Source: Poronia punctata
Lineage: Eukaryota; Ascomycota; Sordariomycetes; Xylariales; Xylariaceae
DNA: 64,000 nt
Direction of reading: 5' to 3'
Assembly (NCBI GenBank): GCA_022579005.1
Contig: MU401471.1
Coordinates: 76,345 to 140,344, forward strand
This document shows, one piece after another, positions 12,320 to 23,643 of the stretch. The notes beneath the pieces are model-generated. The model worked only from the letters and a program-made list of their open reading frames with translations. It was not told the DNA's origin and ran no database searches. The position numbers were made by a program, and so were the translations under genes. The stretch's first letter is position 1. Every line of letters begins with the position of its first letter.

Positions 12320-12700
12320 TCACCTGAGGCATCGACTACCTACCAGTAGGTAAAGTAAAGAGCATTCAAGATTTGAAGGCTCAGAAGAGGGCCCATTGAT
12401 AACAGAGGAAGGTACGCTCGTTAGTGCCAAATAGACCCAACAGGCCGGAACTTCCCACGCAAGGCCATAGGCCCATTGAGGTCGTCTCAGATCAAGCAAA
12501 CAGTTCACAAGTATGCAGTGTGGCTGTGAAAGCAAAATGGCCAAGATAGTAACAGAGGGTTGAAACAGAATGTGTGCACTTACGCTACCACCAACAGTAG
12601 GAACCCAGTTTGTCCCGTTCCAGACGTATTGGAACATTTCTTCCTCAGGGGCATCCTCAAGCACGATATCTCGTACTGGCCAACAGGGTAGACAACACAT
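12320..12700 (-). CDS. Putative small protein with an MCCLPCWP N-terminus
   Basis: Tentative gene of unknown function. Exon 12700-12584 encodes 39 residues beginning MCCLPCWPVRDIVLEDAPEE and continuing with FQYVWNGTNWVPTVGG. A textbook GTAAGT donor follows, then a 60-nt intron (12583-12524) ending TTTCACAG, then exon 12523-12320, giving 106 residues in total. The first exon looks like real protein: an acidic helix, and a Trp-rich WNGTNWVP segment that vaguely echoes the DGDWVP segment of the neighbour just downstream. The Cys cluster at residues 2, 3 and 6 could be palmitoylated, which is an inference. The second exon is less convincing (LVNCLLDLRRPQW and onwards), so the 3' part may be wrong or the locus may be a remnant. 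It lies about 420 bp upstream of the RVSF-protein gene on the same strand. Confidence 0.35.
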   Translation of the reverse strand: MCCLPCWPVRDIVLEDAPEEEMFQYVWNGTNWVPTVGGSVSAHILFQPSVTILAILLSQPHCILVNCLLDLRRPQWAYGLAWEVPACWVYLALTSVPSSVINGPSSEPSNLECSLLYLLVGSRCLR

Positions 12701-14571
12701 CTTGAACCGTTGTTCTTCGGTTTACAACTCGGGTACTTTTGGGAGGGGAAGTCAGTTTGGGAACTGGCAGAGAGGAGGCAGCGGTTTGGGATACCTGTAG
12801 TCAAAAGTACCGAAGCTCTAACGTTAGCAAATGGAGGCTATGTAGGCAAGTACGATGATGATATGCAGAAGTAGCGGGGTATGAGGGAAGTCAATGATGG
12901 TAACTAAGTTGGCTGGACAGTTCTAAAAGCCCGCCAGTGCCTGATTGTGGTTTGCTTGAGCAAGCATTCCACAGCATCAAGCGTGCCTACAATGAGCCTG
13001 TGATATCATTCTGTAGACCGATAAAGTATCCATGGACCCTATGTGGATCATGTTATCCATTGGGCACTGAAGGCAAAAGACAAAGTAGATTATCCCCCTC
13101 GATTTTCGCAGCATATCTTGTTATCTGCCATTTACAAACATTAGGTTAAGTGGTGAATGCAGACTCATAGTATCTTCGGCCCTTCTCTCTGTCAGCGAAA
13201 TGAAACTATACTAGACCCGTGGCCAAAAGCTTGAGGTGCTCAGGCGTGCCGCGTGCCTACAGTGCTATGCCGTTGATAAATGCACCTCACGGCTGGTGCT
13301 TAGGGAAATGAGTAGAGGCATCAGTCCAGAGTATTGTATTTACTCCCATACCACTGGGTTTAAAGAGACAGTCGGATATAGACCACTTGTAGAGTAGTTA
13401 TGTCAGGATAAAATTGGAATTATACCAAGAGTTCAAGACCACTGGTAAACGGGGGTAGAGATACCGAGAGTGTTACATACGTGATTTGATATCGGCTTTA
13501 GTTTCGAGACCATTCTGCAAACAGGTCGGGTATTGCTCTTGATGGACACTCAGTGCTGGCCGCTAGAAACCATATATGCATTTTATAGCCCACAACATCT
13601 GGCGCACGGCAAGTAGACCGTCTTGGGTTTTTTTTTGTTGTTGCTATGCTGCAACTACTAACTGCGGTACCTCATGGAAGACATCTCCAAGTAAGGCACT
13701 TCAGGTAAACATACTCCGGCTGGTCAGGTATCTTGATCAAGTCGGATATATCTTATGGGTTGTTGAGAACTTGAGCCTTACCTAGAGTAAAGGTGTACTT
13801 GTAAACGATGCCTAGGCGTACACGGACACAGCAAAGCTGGCCGTGAGTTCAATAGAGGAAGTCAGGTCGATCTAGAACAGACCAGGGTTGACTATTAAAA
13901 AGTACGAATACGGCAGACTAGAGGGATCATTGTTTGTTTATCTTGATTTGCCCCAATGTAAATCCGGTAAAAGGCACTCATAGGTTAAAGCCAGCGTTAC
14001 GTAATTTCTAGATGCGTCTACAATGTTGTTTAACTCGCATTTATCTTTATACAATTTGTTTGTTAATGAAGCTATTTACATGCACTTTACAGCCAAAGGC
14101 CCTGCAAATTAGCTGGCCGATATTGCCGATACTATTTTGCATTGGGAGTGCTACCTATTGCATTGGGGTGGACCTAACAAAACATGACAAAAAACAACCC
14201 CTATACTCCGCGGCTCCGCTGTAAAAGGGGAAATTGCATCTCAAATTTTGTAGTCTACCTACCCACCTACGGTATGTACGAGTAGCCTCTCGGGTAGGTA
14301 CCGGCAACTTTGCGATCTGCACGTGGTTCTTGCGGTTTTATCCAATCATTTTTTGACCGCGTAATTGCCATGTCTCTTGGCAGCATTCCAAGCCTTTACC
14401 TGCTAGATCGTATTCGTATTTATAAATATTTGCATTGTAAATAAAGAAAAGCATGCGCCCTCGATGAGTTGGTAAACTTGTTCTCTTTGTCAAGTCAAAG
14501 CCGTTCAAAATCCATTTACAGCTCCCATAAAGACATCCCAAAGCCAGATATATATACTCTACTGGACCAAG
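12701..14571. other. Gene-free region upstream of the EBP-like gene
   Basis: About 1.9 kb with no supported gene. Open frames are at most about 100 codons and lack motifs. The last few hundred bases before 14572 are AT-rich and should contain the promoter of the EBP-like gene. Confidence 0.45.
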
Positions 14572-15426
14572 ATGGCTAATATTGATAATATCAATTTGAC
14601 CACGGGCGACCTCGGGTCGCCTGTGCACCCGTACTACCCCCTGGGTGTAGAGATCCCTGGCTATGTTGCCAAAGTTCTTTCAACACAGGAAATCCTGGCC
14701 ATCTTCTCGGTAACATGCACCGCCATCCTTTTGCCGACATGGCTATATTTCCGACATGCACGACGTGATGTCTCTACAGGGGATGCACTTACGGCCATAT
14801 GGTTTGTCCTCTGTGGCTTCATCCACCTCGGTCTCGAGGGTAAGTTTTCCAACGCTACCTACCTACCTACCCACACAGCACCAAACCTATATACCTAAGC
14901 GGGCAATCCGTCGTTCGTCCCACGTTTCTTTCTCTTTACTAACAATATTTCCAACAAAAAAAAAGGCTATTTTGCATTCAACGCGCACAGCCTCGCGAGC
15001 CGCTCAACAATCCTAGCCCAGCTATGGAAAGAGTACTCGTTCTCGGACTCGCGGTACCTGACGGCGGACACGTTCGTGGTGTGCATGGAGAGCATCACTG
15101 CCGCCTTCTGGGGTCCCCTGTCGTTCGTGTGCGCCTGGTTCATCGCGACGGACCACCCGCTCCGCCACCCGCTGCAGTCCATCATCAGCCTGGGCCAGCT
15201 GTACGGCGACGTGCTCTACTACGCCACCTGCTACTTCGACTTCGCCAACCTGGGGATCGAATATTCGCGTCCCGAGGCCGCTTATTACTGGGGCTACTTC
15301 GTCTTGATGAACGCCTTCTGGATCGTCATCCCCCTTCTTCTCTTGGTCAGCAGCACCCGTCAGACCGGACGGGCTTTCACGGCCCTGAAGAGGGCTTCTA
15401 AGACGGCTAGCATTGCGAAGAATTAA
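14572..15426 (+). CDS. EBP/EXPERA-domain sterol isomerase-like membrane protein
   Basis: Member of the emopamil-binding protein family, integral ER membrane proteins with an EXPERA fold. The animal and plant enzymes move the sterol C8 double bond to C7. Two exons, 14572-14839 and 14966-15426, joined over a 126-nt intron ending in a poly-A run then AG, give 242 residues, the usual EBP size. About four or five membrane helices are visible, with family marks WFVLCGFIHLGLEGYFAFN at the splice junction, SRYLTADTFVVCMESITA, GPLSFVCAWFI and a closing helix MNAFWIVIPLLLL. The conserved His and Glu residues of the substrate pocket appear present in the HLGLEG and CMESITA segments. Exon 2 is noticeably GC-rich at third positions. 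Fungi normally use the unrelated Erg2 for this sterol step, so the role here is uncertain. Confidence 0.85.
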
Positions 15427-16258
15427 TTCTTAATATGATAATAAATTTCATCACAGCCCGGGTCCCGGGTTTGTTGTATGATGGGGGCTAGAGGCTCTTT
15501 TTGGTTTGGCAGGAACCGTCGTTTTAACCTCAAGCGCCTACACGCCGATTCTGGCATTTTCTACGATGAAACATCTAATATAGAAAGCGGCTTAAAGGTG
15601 TTACAAAAAGACGGTCATACAAGAGATGGTACCTACATATAGAGTTACCAATAGACTAGATCAATATATGATCGATCAGAGTAACCAACATCTGCACGTC
15701 CTAATTATGTAAGACCTGGTACCTTATCTATTACCTGCCGCGCTGTCAGTAATCCGAGAAATGAACTCTGGATTGTCATGATGATGCAAATTCTGCTCTA
15801 TTTAGCATTCATCTAACCGGTTATGTGCTGTTCCATCGTTCATCCGTCGTATCTCCCCTCTTATTATGGATGGACATATCCATCTCACGTGGGAATCGGC
15901 AGGTGATGGGATTTTTTTCTTTTTTAAATAATCACATACATGATACAGATAGTCCAGCAAATGTTATTTGCCGTCCGGGAGGTGATCTCAACGCCTACCA
16001 TCCATAGCCGTAAAGGCTGTCTATGCGCTTATAACCCCCTTTGATTTATACACATACTCCAGCCTGAGGAGAGATCATCTATTATTTGCATTCTCGTCAT
16101 GGGAGCAAATTTGTCCGCTGTCGGTTTTGGAGCAGTCGTGCAAGCCGATGTCGACCCCAAGTCCAATATCCTACACTATTATTGATTAAAGATTGCACGG
16201 CCGGGCAGTCGACGCTGGTTACTGGATTCACGGCGTATGCCGTAACAGCTTTCGATCA
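15427..16258. other. Convergent 3' region between the EBP-like gene and tim23
   Basis: About 830 bp without a supported gene. It should hold both 3' untranslated regions. I see no repeat or RNA gene. Confidence 0.45.
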
Positions 16259-17027
16259 TCAAATATGTTCGTGTTCTTCACTTTGCGGCGTGGGTCCAGA
16301 AAGGAAAACCCTTTTCGTTACCTGTAGAGGAGTTAGATAAGCCGGTGGCATCATATGGCGATAGGAAAGGATATCTTACCGCCCAAGCAGTAGCGATGGT
16401 GCCGACAACACCGCCTGAAATCGCCATTTGCCGGACACCCCGTGTGCTTCTAAAGACCATACCACTCAACGCCCCTGCCAAGATTGTGTTCGCCGCATCG
16501 TGTTGGCCCCGAAGGTAGCCTATTAAAGAGTTGATGCAGTTGTACGTGATTGCAACGACACCTGCTGAGTTGCCCAGGAAAGGACCTCTTCTCGTGACTG
16601 AGTTGAGAACCGAGTTCAAGCGCAACTTGGGCGGCTGACCGGCAGACTTCCTGAGTCCTTCCTGCAATCCCCAAACACCTCCCATTGATAGGGCAGTAAG
16701 ATATGTGATACCAGTCCCGTAGCATAAATCATCGCTAAATCCACGAGATGGGATGACCGAGCTCGACCCGGGAATGTCCGAAAGAGCTGACTCTTCTAAA
16801 CTGAGGTACTCGAGGCTGTCCTTGTTCAGACCGGCTAGAGGGTGTAGTTGGGAGGGGTCGGCAAAAGCCGAGGGCGTTAAGAAGGCCTCGACGCCTTGTG
16901 GTTCGGAGGGATTCAGAGGACTTGGGCTGAATGTGTCGGTCCGTGTGGTTGTGGATGGTGCCGGGGAGGCGGGCTGCTGGGAAGATGATGACGACTTGCG
17001 TCCTGTGAGCGCGTCCCAGATGGACAT
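16259..17027 (-). CDS. tim23: Mitochondrial inner-membrane translocase subunit Tim23
   Basis: Channel-forming subunit of the TIM23 presequence translocase in the mitochondrial inner membrane. Two exons, 17027-16380 and 16321-16259, give 236 residues, the usual length. The small intron (58 nt) has donor GTAAGA, branch CTAAC and acceptor TACAG. Reading through it would add an unrelated 29-residue tail, so the spliced C-terminus (VTKRVFLSG...) is preferred. Residues 1-100 form the polar intermembrane-space domain, starting MSIWDALTGRK and including the HPLAGLNKDSLEYL segment typical of Tim23. Residues 110-220 form the Tim17/22/23 domain of four helices with GTGITYLTALSMGGVWGL, GNSAGVVAITYNCINS and the loop segment RSTRGVRQMAISGG. 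The in-frame ORF extends 19 codons upstream, but the conserved MSIW start is at 17027. Divergent from the Trm732 gene. Confidence 0.93.
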
Positions 17028-17656
17028 TTTGAGAGAATAAAAGTAATAAGAATGTATAAACACAAAAAGAAGAAGCGAATACAAGAGTTGGACGCGAACC
17101 GGGGTAGCCCAACGGAGGTTTGGTTTAATTAGGAGCTATGTGGGAGGCCCGAAATAACCTCTGGGATGGACGTATGGGATTGTGTCGCAATACTCGAGGT
17201 TGAAGATGATGGAACATGCCGACTAAAAAAATGTTTCCCAAACGCCAATGACCTACTTCAACCCCGGTCAGCCATGAATCAAATGTGGTCTGTGCGGGGT
17301 CAAAGTACCGAAGTATTTTAGGTTAGGTTGGCACGAACAAAAGTGGACTTAACCTAATTGGACCCCTACCCTTGAAAATCCTAGATGTGGGCATTTCTTA
17401 CTTACACACTGCAACTATAACCAGCTGTATAACCACCACTTTGGAGAGCATCTTGCATGTGACTACATAAAACTCAAGAGAACAGGCATATATCCGTTAC
17501 CTGTCGTTAAGTTGACTACTATTTTCTTCATATAAACATAACAACTGTGTGTTTGAAATACTATAAGTTGCAATCACGATGCCATAAAACCTTCCAACTT
17601 GACACTCACCTGGTTCCTTCCCTAAAGTGGCATCTTGAAGTTTTTCGGTCGTCACA
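17028..17656. other. Divergent promoter region tim23 / trm732
   Basis: 629 bp between two start codons on opposite strands. It should serve both promoters. I see no coding signal; a stop codon in frame (TGA) lies just upstream of the ATG at 17657. Confidence 0.55.
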
Positions 17657-20600
17657 ATGCAATTGGAGGGGCTCCCCGAAATTGGCGGTACGTCTTTCAA
17701 CCAAAAAAGCGCAGTTGTTTGGCTCGAGGAGCAACCACAAAATAAACAGCCTCTGTGAGTTAGATAATCACACCTTGTACGGACTTATATGCTTCTCAAG
17801 CTGTAGATAAAAAAACAAACGCTGACGGACATGCCAGCTTAGTAAAACATGTCTTCAAAGAACTTCTCTCCACGGCCGCACAACCAAAGCAATACTCTGG
17901 AAGCGCCTGTAGCAAATTATGTGGATTTGTTGAGCTTTGCTCCAAGTCTAGCTTACCAGTGTTGAAGAACTTTGCCTTTGCTCAAGAAACAAGTGTCGAG
18001 CTATTCAACTACTTTATCGAGTGGAATGAGCAGGATTCTCATCGGTCTATGAGGCTTGTACTGGACTATCTAGTCTCTGCGATTAAATGGAACCCCGATG
18101 CAGACACGGCCAAGTCGATCAAGACGAGTATCTTGGACGAGACCATCTCTGCCATCACGCTACAGGCTTCTAAACCGTCGACAAAATCGTCCATGATTGC
18201 GATCGATCACCTGATCCAGAAAAATGTCGTATTCCTGGGCGATGTCATAGAGCACTATCAGCGTATCCGAGGGGATGATTCTCCTTCAGGGGAGCCATGG
18301 GAAGCCTTCATTTCTCGAATATTTGCCTGGATGGAAATGCAAAACGTTTGGACGGTAGCTGGTAAGCTCATGGTAACCATCTTGACGCAGCCTTGGTACG
18401 AAGGTGATCCGCTCTCTCGACACCAGCCGCAGACCTGGCATAGGTTCATCCGAAGTGGCTTCAAGGCCAACCCAGAGACCCTTGAAACAATTAAAGTCTA
18501 TATGTTTATGCCACTTTTCAAGACCGACCCGTCGGCCACCTTGGCGTACCTTAGTCAGCTGACTTCACTTCAAAAGCTCACAACTACCGACAGCCAAGGT
18601 TGGGATACCGATGCCATGCTCTGGGTCGCTTTACTTGAGGCGGGAAAAAAGACGGGCGTGGTGGGCGAACAAGGCGACTGTCAGTATAACCGTTATATTC
18701 TCAAGACTCTTACGTTCGTTAACATGAAAGCAGATTGGGGAAACAGTATGTCTGGGCCTGATCAACTCCCAGCTAATATACTTGAGATGCTACTTCACCA
18801 CCGCTCTCACGAAGCACGTGCCTCGGGGTTATCTATATTGGTTGCCTCGCCTTCGACAACAAAACCGTACACGCGGGGCACTCTCCGGCTTCTACAGGGG
18901 AGTCTCGCCTCTTTCCACGAAGATGTTGATCCGAAAATTCGATATGATATGCTGGGCCACTCGCGGAATATAACCCGGCGTGTTCTTAACGCTATCCAAG
19001 CCTTACGTAAAGAGTCTTCTTTCGTGTCGAAGCAAATAATGATGAGTGGGGTGGGTCACGGAGATATGCACTCGCCACCGAGTCTTGAGGAGTTGGCTCA
19101 AGTTGCAAATAAGAAGAACATCAATGACAAAGGAGTTGTTGCCCCTCTCACCAAATTAATCGACCACGAGGAATTCCTTAACTGGTACATATACTTCCTA
19201 AAGAAGGAACTCGCGCCTACCGCGTCGTATCAACGCCATATAACTTCCCTCAGAGCCATGCACTACTTCCTCAAGTCAAGCCTTGTCGGTAGCGACAGGT
19301 CATCTATCCAACAGTGGCCAGCGGGTCTCCTGGTGGACGACATATGGTTCAGATCAGTTCTCGACCTCGTTATGGATCCTTATGAAGATGTAAGGGAGAC
19401 TGCTGCATCATTGCTCGCACTAATATCACCTGGAAAACCCATGTCTGGCGCCCCCGAGGGAATAAGGGGGCTGCATTCCGACCCGTTCGCAGAAATGCAG
19501 GAATTTTCCCAGAAGGCAAATAAGTTGGCTTCAGTGACAGCTCGAGCCGACCATTGTGACGGGGCTGCCAGGGCCCAGGAGCTCTTATGCCGATGGAGTT
19601 CTACTTTCGAGCAAGCGGCAGAGGTTCTAGAGACTGTCCTCAAGAACCTTGAACAGAAGTCGGGAGCGGCAGAAATGTCTTTGGCTACAGCAGTGCTTCA
19701 AGCACCGGTGCACGGAGACTTCGCCTCTTTGAGGTAAGTTAAATAATAGTCCAAACCTTTTGGAAATTGGTATTGAGTTCCTTTCAGGTATATCTGGAGC
19801 TCGCTTTCTGGCATTCGACTCTCCGAGGACCGCCTTGTTATTCTCGATGGATTCCAAAACCGTGCAATAATTTGCTGTGGGCGAATCTGGGGAGCAGTGC
19901 GACATATTCTATGCGACGATTCTCCCGAGGGCCATCTACCAGAAGAGCTACAGCAGGTGGAAGGACTTGATACTAAAGACCTTTTGAGTTATAGTTTTAG
20001 AGCGATTCACGAGTCAAGGTGAGGTTCGACGCCCATTGGGGCGTAGCTGTTACTGACGAGGGGTATGTTTAGTAATTTGATGCGTATCGTTGCACAGAAT
20101 GCGCGACACAGCCGAGCGTCAGGCTTCTTATCTCCTTCTCGGCAAAACTTCGAAGATATCGGAAACTTGACATTTGAGGAGCTGTCGAATTTACGACATC
20201 GGGGTGCGTTTTCCACCGTATCCCAGACATTTACGGCCTGCTGTCAACTTGTCCAGTCTGCTCCCGCCTACCAGGACCTCGCCCCGACCTTATTGAACAC
20301 GTGGTACGAGGTAAGTTTGAATCCCTCCAAAGACAGGCGTGCTGCACTGTACTGAAAGAATGCTTAGGGAGCACTGGACTGCATATATACCCAAGGGTCG
20401 ACAACTAGGCGTTCGGCAGGCATCCCGGCAATCATTGTAGGCATTCTGGCGTCCAAGGCGGATAGTCCCTCTTTTCAAGATGTCATTATGAAATTACGGG
20501 AAATAGGCCAGCGGCCAGCGTATGTGTCCGAGACCGACGGTTCAAACCTTGCACAAGTCCACGCACTTAATTGCTTGAAAGATGTGTTTAAGACGTCTTT

Positions 20601-22944
20601 TTTGAGCCAGCGGGCCGAACCCTATTTGACCGACTGCCTCCAATTGGCGGCCCAGAGCCTGCAATCTGAAGTGTAAGTCGTCTCGCCCCCCGTTTTCCGG
20701 CCGAGTGTCCTAGACTAAGCCTGGGCACACTAGGTGGGCAATCCGTAATTGCGGTCTTATACTTCTGAGAAGCCTTATAGACAGCCTCTTTGGTACGACA
20801 GAGAATAAGATAGCAATGGAAGCTGGCTGGGATGGGCGAACTGTGCGAATCGCATACCACAAATTTGAGGCTCTTCCCTCGCTTCTGGTTAACTTATTGG
20901 AACTTGGAAAGAAGTCGTCTGGTATGACAATGGGCACGCAGACAGCCGAGGCCGTGTTTCCGGCCTTGGATATCATCCGTCGAGCCGGCCCCCCTGAAGC
21001 ATATCGTACGAGGCTTTACGACATCATTTCATGGTACTTGGGGAGCCATATATGGCATGTGAGAGAAATAGCCGCAAGAACACTGTGCTCCTTGCTCCTG
21101 ACGCCGACCTGGCTCGAATCCGTTGGACGGCTGATTACTAGTACTGGTGGAAGCTCTAACAAGCTGCATGGAGCACTCCTTACTGTCCGGTTTTTGTTGG
21201 AGAGGCTTCTTCAAGTTATGCCGGAGCAACTTTCTGGTATGTTGTTTTACAGGGCTTTTGCAATTATATGCTAACTTTGAGTAGAGGCAAATGTCAACAC
21301 CCTCTTCATGTTATTGGGCGATTTGTCTACTACGAGCGACAGTCTGCATACATGTACGGAAGCCCAAGCCGTTTATATTGATATATACAACTTCATAGAG
21401 ACGGCTTTGGGGATGCCTACAGAGTGGTCGCTAGTAGACTTCGGGGAGATCCGGCGTCGGCAAGATGCGAGCCGAGTACCATTCGCCTTACTGAATATCA
21501 GAACTGGTGAGACAGTTGTGCAACAAGCCTTAAGGAGAAGCGACGCAGAGGACGGGATGCTCATGGAAGAGCTCAAATCGGCCCTGACGACTGATATCAA
21601 TGTCGGCTGTGCAATGCTGGAGGCTATCTCAGCCAGTGGACTTCCGCAGACCGAAGTAGCGAGATCACGTTTAGCCGCGGCTTATATACATGTGTGCTTT
21701 GCCACTAATGTACCGGAGCCACGGACAATGGCTCTAGAGGGTCTGGCATCCCTACTGGACGCCCTCCTGGTAGGCCGCCTCCAAGAGGGTGGCCCCGACG
21801 CCATCCCACCCGAGGCGACGTTGGTTGCTCTATGGTCAAACCTATATCAGAAGCCCATAAACACAAGTCTTTCAGACGCAATAATACGGGTCAGCGGACC
21901 ATTGATAGCAATATCTCTTGTTCGCGCCCAAGGATCAGTTGACGTAAACCTGGCGAAACGTCTTACTAGCTGGGGCTCTATGATGAGCGACGCGGGACTG
22001 GCGGACCGGGTGAGTTTCAACTCGCGTACGACGGGAGATGGATGTGAGATAAGCTAACTGGGATATAGACTTTCGATACTCGTATAGCTGCTGTTGAAGC
22101 TATTAAATCTGTATCGCGTAGTACTGAGCTCCTGCGCGTCGGGTCGGAGAGCACTACCGGTATCTCTTGGATGCATTCCGCTCATCTGCCTTGGCTTTTC
22201 GCACTATACGACGCCCTCACAGATGATGATGTAGAGGTGAGGGAAGCCGCGGCTGAAGCCTCAAGTGCCCTATTAGGCCTTGCATTCGTGCCAGTCGAGG
22301 CCGCTACTAGGCTTTCGCGTTGGCTCGCCGAAAATTTCAGACAGGATGTTGGCTTTTTGACTCAGGTAGCAGGGCGGATGGTTGGCCATGAGTTTGGGTC
22401 CCCTTCTTTTTCCACTTTGTCCACGGAAAAAGAAGAGGTTCCTGCTTATGAGGCGTTGGGCTGGGTGTCGGCAAGATCCCAGCTCGATGAAGCCATGCGT
22501 TTTGACGATTCATTATTTGTCGTTGAGGAGCACAATCAGTACATCGACGAGGTGCGTGACGCAAGACGATGGTCAGAGACGTTCATGTCCCTTGTACCAG
22601 GTAACGTCAATGGTCGTCCCGTCGCCATGGCCGAATCCTTAGCGGAATGGGCACTTGAGGGCCTGCGCACGCTAAATGAACTCACCCAAACTGGGTGTGA
22701 TACGGCGTGCGATGGGCCTTTGGGCTGGACGTCGAGCCCTCAGGTGTTTGCAATCTGCGCTCGCATTATGATTTGCGCCTCGGCAATTATGGCAGTTGAC
22801 AAGCTGCGGGCTCAAGCAGACATTGCGGTGTACAAAAGACCTCAAATTTATACGGATGTCGAAAAAGAATTGAGACATTTCCGGGAGGTAGGACGCGATG
22901 TAGATGCGAAGATTCATGGCCTTCTCCTGAAGATGGCCATCTGA
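17657..22944 (+). CDS. trm732: THADA/Trm732-family HEAT-repeat protein (DUF2428)
   Basis: Large helical-repeat protein of the THADA/Trm732 family. In yeast Trm732 partners the methyltransferase Trm7 for 2'-O-methylation of tRNA position 32. Eight exons give 1623 residues: 17657-17754, 17838-19733, 19788-20018, 20073-20310, 20368-20672, 20734-21236, 21285-22009 and 22069-22944. All seven introns (48-83 nt) have canonical GT...AG ends and keep frame. The family signature WAIRNCGLILLRSLID lies at about residues 923-938, directly after the fifth intron. HEAT-like repeats run throughout, for example DPYEDVRETAASLLALI, SHIWHVREIAARTLCSLLL and DDDVEVREAAAEASSALLGL. The first exon (MQLEGLPEIGG...) is short; it is supported by a smooth join to LVKHVFKELLSTAAQPK and an upstream in-frame stop. 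The length suits filamentous-fungal homologues. Confidence 0.88.
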
Positions 22945-23643
22945 GAATAAAATCGGAAATGTTTGCACGGGCATTAAATTGCGTATCAACTCTGATTCCG
23001 CGGCTCTATGACACGCGTCCATTACCTGTTGTAAATAGGCTACAGCGTAAGGTTACCCCCTAACCTAGGGGTTTACCGTTTAAAGGGAGCCTTTTGCCTT
23101 CTCCGTCTTCCGGTTGTCGAACGGCATGGACTTCGATGATCATGAAGCTACGATCATAGTCCTATATGGTTTCCCTACTTCCTACATTACACGCAGTCTC
23201 TCTAAGCGATGCTGAATGGGTGTTGTATGAGCGCGACTTGTAGGTGAGCGTGTATGTACGAGTACGCGTAGTTGTAACTTGTACTCGTCACGGCTCGTGT
23301 ACTCGTAATCCGAGTCTAACCGCTGTTGGTGACATGCGGGCGCAAATGCGGGCCCATACCTACCCCTGTAAGTGCCCGACAGGGCTGAGATCCCCAGAAA
23401 TCCAGGGGTTTTAACACTAGACCAGCTAAGGGCAGCTCGAACGACGCCACAAATACAACGGTAATTAAGCTGATCTTAGGCTGACGCGAACGCTTGCACT
23501 GTATGCTAATAAGGTAAAACAACCAAATTTCATTGACTTGGGCGTGGATACCGTTTAGACGATGAGGACATGATATTAGAGCGCGTCACTCGATTGCCCC
23601 TCGCTCGTGATAGAATTGGATCGCATGACCTCTGGTTCTAGAC
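22945..23643. other. Spacer between trm732 and las21
   Basis: About 700 bp without a gene. It contains TACGAGTA at 23257-23264, TACTCGTA at 23300-23307 and two small GC-rich hairpins near 23374-23408. The las21 promoter should lie at its right end. Confidence 0.5.

Noticed and set aside
23374..23408. tRNA-like pair of hairpins
   Set aside because: Two 4-bp stems (GCCC/GGGC and CCCC/GGGG) and an A-box-like stretch on the minus strand suggested a tRNA. No B box is present, the anticodon stem is too short, and there is no acceptor stem.
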